Source: Candidatus Moraniibacteriota bacterium (GTDB lineage Bacteria; Patescibacteriota; Minisyncoccia; Moranbacterales; UBA1568). Taken from it: 12,342 bases of DNA. This document shows positions 9,959 to 12,342 of the stretch, piece after piece. A program made the translations under genes and the position numbers. Numbering within the stretch: position 1 is the stretch's first letter; each line of letters opens with the position of its first letter. The notes beneath the pieces were generated by a model, which saw only the letters and a list, made by a program, of their open reading frames with translations, had not been told where the DNA came from and did not search any database. The stretch is from the NCBI GenBank assembly GCA_017992575.1, contig JAGOOJ010000021.1, forward strand, positions 1-12,342. The letters run 5' to 3'.

Positions 9959-12342
9959 ATGGGAGCGAAAAAATCTGTCATTGAAATTCGAGGGGCGCGG
10001 GTCAATAATTTGAAAAATATCGATATTGATATTCCACGGGATGCGCTCGTAGTTATCACGGGATTGTCTGGGTCGGGGAAATCATCATTGGCATTTGATA
10101 CTTTGTTTGCGGAAGCGAATCGGCGTTATGTCGAATCGCTTTCTTCGTATGCCCGTAACTTTCTTGATGGATTCGATAAACCGGATGTCGATGCTATCCG
10201 CAATCTGTCACCAGCCATATCGATCGATCAGAAAAGCGTCTCACGCTCACCACGATCGACCGTGGGTACTATGACTGAAGTGTATGACTATCTCCGTATT
10301 TTGTATGCCAAACTTGGGGTACCCCATTGTCCGACGTGTGGTAAAGTACTGACTCGCAAAGGGGTACGCGAGATTCTGGATGAAATCCTAGCTTTGCCTG
10401 ATGGGATGGCTCTTATCTTTCTCGCCGAGAGTCCACAGTTAGTGGGAAAAACAGAGAAAGAGGCCCTGGCCCTCATTAATACTTGGGGATATGTGCGGGT
10501 GCGTTTTCGGGGAGCCGTGGTTTCGATTGCTGAAGCACAGAGTGAAGCATCAGCTACCGCTACGACCCCAGTCGGGGTAGTTATCGATCGATTGGTATGT
10601 ACGACGATTCGTCCTGATAAGGAGCGGATTCTAGATGATATTCAGACGGCGTTTCGGGTGGGTCAGGGGACGTTTACACTCTGTCTCAATGGCATGGGAG
10701 AGGAACATGTGTACAATGAGGAATATCGTTGTGAGGAGTGTGATGTTCATTTACCGGAATTTACCCCAAGTCATTTTTCTTTTAATAATCCGGAGGGGGC
10801 TTGTCCGAAATGCGCCGGATTGGGAGTGACGCTGGAATTCGATCCGAGCCTTGTTATTCCAAACAAAAATCTTTCAATCGCTGAGGGAGCTATTCGTCCA
10901 TGGAGCAAGATGAATAGTGATCGGCAAACAGGATCGGGCCCGATGCAACATCTGCGAGAGTGTGCCAAACGTGAAAAATTTTCTCTCGATACGCCACTCA
11001 AGAAATTGGCAGCAAAACACTTCGAGTGTATTCTTTTCGGCGAGAAGAGAGATAAGGAGGGACGTTTCCCAGGAGTGGTGGCGCTGTTGGAACAGAAGTA
11101 CCGTGATACCAAATCGGATCACCTGCGAGCGGAGATCGAAGCCTATATGATGAGCCAGGTCTGCCCCGAGTGTCATGGGAAACGGCTGAAACCATCGAGT
11201 TTAGCGGTGAAGCTCAATAATTCATCTATTGATGATCTCGTTCGTCTCAGTACGGAAAATTTTCTTCTGGAGCTGAAACCGCTTCGTGAAACATTGCTCG
11301 TAACGAAGGAGAAAAGTCTCATTGATCCGTTGTTTCGTGAAATAGAAACGCGTCTTTCAGCAGTGGAAAAAGTCGGTCTCGGATATCTCGAATTATGTCG
11401 AGGAGCCGATACGCTTTCTGGTGGAGAGGCTCAACGCATTCGACTATCAGTACAAATGAAGTCTGGTTTATCAGGTATCATCTATGTGCTCGATGAACCG
11501 TCCGTCGGATTGCATAGTCGTGATACAGAAAAACTCATTCATGCCCTTGAGGATCTTCGTGGAGCCAATAACTCGCTTGTGGTTGTGGAGCACGATGTGA
11601 CTATTATGAAACGGGCCGACTATATCATCGATATGGGACCGGGAGCAGGAACACTCGGCGGTGAAGTTATTTTTGCTGGAACACCGGACAAGCTTTTGAA
11701 ATCGAAGCTCCTTACGGGACAGTACCTGTCAGGAAAACGGAAAGTGTCTGACAAAAAAGAACGTCGCAAGATGACTAAAGAATGTATCGAAATCATTGGA
11801 GCAAGCGAACACAATTTGCGCGATGTCGATGTCAAAATTCCGCTCGGTGTATTGGTAGCTGTTTCGGGTGTTTCTGGATCGGGCAAGTCGTCGTTGGTAC
11901 ATGATATTTTGTCACGGGCACTGTCGAAACACTTCTACCATGCCAAAGCAGTTCCGGGTGCGCATAAAAAGATTGAAGGACTGGAACATATCGACAAAGT
12001 GATTACGGTTACTCAGGACGCTATCGGTCGCACGCCACGTTCGAATGCTGCCACGTATACTGGCGTCTTCAGTCTTATTCGAGATTTGTTTGCCGGGACG
12101 GCTGAGGCGGAACGGGAAAAATATTCTGCCAGTCACTTTAGCTTCAATATGCGCGGGGGGCGCTGTGAGGCTTGTCAGGGTGGGGGACTCAAGAAGATTG
12201 AGATGTATCTGCTCCCGGATGTGTATGTGCCTTGTGAAGTGTGTCAGGGAACACGATATAACGCCAAAACACTGTCTATCGAGTATCGGGGTGAAAATAT
12301 CGCTGATATTCTCCAGATGACGGTCACTGAAGCGAGACACTT
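9959..12342 (+). CDS. uvrA: UvrA excinuclease ATPase subunit, 3' end outside the window
   Basis: UvrA is the dimeric ABC-type ATPase that scans DNA and loads UvrB at lesions. The frame runs from ATG 9959 to the window edge, 794 of roughly 940 codons. The first nucleotide-binding domain has Walker A GLSGSGKS (35-42), signature LSGGEAQ (486-492), Walker B with D512-E513 (VLDEPS) and the H-loop VVEHD. Zinc sites are C258-x2-C261-x20-C282-x2-C285 (inserted DNA/UvrB-binding region) and C736-x2-C739-x19-C759-x2-C762 (the DNA-contacting zinc finger), with additional C124-x2-C127. Walker A of the second domain is GVSGSGKS (637-644), followed by 'IGRTPRSNAATYTG'. The second signature and Walker B lie outside. 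No key residue is missing in the visible part. The gene has its own extended -10 promoter, but the ATG has no Shine-Dalgarno. Confidence 0.98.
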   Translation, partial: MGAKKSVIEIRGARVNNLKNIDIDIPRDALVVITGLSGSGKSSLAFDTLFAEANRRYVESLSSYARNFLDGFDKPDVDAIRNLSPAISIDQKSVSRSPRSTVGTMTEVYDYLRILYAKLGVPHCPTCGKVLTRKGVREILDEILALPDGMALIFLAESPQLVGKTEKEALALINTWGYVRVRFRGAVVSIAEAQSEASATATTPVGVVIDRLVCTTIRPDKERILDDIQTAFRVGQGTFTLCLNGMGEEHVYNEEYRCEECDVHLPEFTPSHFSFNNPEGACPKCAGLGVTLEFDPSLVIPNKNLSIAEGAIRPWSKMNSDRQTGSGPMQHLRECAKREKFSLDTPLKKLAAKHFECILFGEKRDKEGRFPGVVALLEQKYRDTKSDHLRAEIEAYMMSQVCPECHGKRLKPSSLAVKLNNSSIDDLVRLSTENFLLELKPLRETLLVTKEKSLIDPLFREIETRLSAVEKVGLGYLELCRGADTLSGGEAQRIRLSVQMKSGLSGIIYVLDEPSVGLHSRDTEKLIHALEDLRGANNSLVVVEHDVTIMKRADYIIDMGPGAGTLGGEVIFAGTPDKLLKSKLLTGQYLSGKRKVSDKKERRKMTKECIEIIGASEHNLRDVDVKIPLGVLVAVSGVSGSGKSSLVHDILSRALSKHFYHAKAVPGAHKKIEGLEHIDKVITVTQDAIGRTPRSNAATYTGVFSLIRDLFAGTAEAEREKYSASHFSFNMRGGRCEACQGGGLKKIEMYLLPDVYVPCEVCQGTRYNAKTLSIEYRGENIADILQMTVTEARH

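Noticed and set aside
1..12342. TGA reassigned to glycine (Gracilibacteria/Absconditabacteria code)
   Set aside because: TGA ends several genes at the expected family length (DUF1294, UPF0235) or right at a terminator (7948-7950), and none is needed inside a gene.

Overview
The window looks like chromosomal DNA of a Candidate Phyla Radiation (Patescibacteria, Parcubacteria-like) bacterium. The evidence is a DUF5671 membrane protein with a pilin-like tail, many very small single-domain proteins, genes that often lack a clear Shine-Dalgarno sequence, and a short UvrC that ends after its RNase H domain. TGA is used as a stop by several genes, so this is the ordinary bacterial code and not the TGA-glycine code of Gracilibacteria. 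No rRNA, tRNA, transposase or CRISPR array was seen. The lineage is inferred from protein style only.

Layout. 1-775: the end of a staphylococcal-nuclease-like gene, then a cupin. 875-1279: a GC-rich Ala/Pro/Lys lipoprotein with its own promoter and terminator. 1393-2866: a two-gene membrane operon (DUF5671, DUF1294). 2905-3237 (minus): a small conserved-looking protein whose promoter diverges from that of 3391-3913, which encodes a 31-residue membrane peptide and a membrane-anchored Excalibur-domain protein. 4021-4735: UPF0235/DUF167 and a DUF2177 membrane protein. 4788-6380: a tight four-gene run (membrane protein, stand-alone receiver domain, rhodanese, DUF456). 6381-6807: non-coding, with a partly duplicated inverted-repeat element and the cold-shock promoter. 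6808-7005: a CspA-type cold-shock protein with a terminator. 7056-7419: a structured intergenic leader. 7420-8497: two convergent genes of unknown function, each with a strong ribosome binding site and its own terminator. 8626-12342: uvrC and the first 794 codons of uvrA, the nucleotide excision repair incision pair.

How the parts relate. Most of the window is small envelope proteins plus stress and repair functions (cold shock, rhodanese, UvrA, UvrC). Promoters here mostly rely on an extended -10 of the form TGN-TATAMT, often with a weak -35. The most unusual stretches are the duplicated inverted repeat at 6411-6521, the palindrome-containing promoter and folded leader ahead of the 7420 gene, the overlapping divergent promoters ahead of uvrC, a three-codon upstream ORF at 4780, and the UvrC lacking its helix-hairpin-helix tail. 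I did not find a clearly recognisable new multi-gene system. The 7006-8600 block is the best candidate for an uncharacterised locus.
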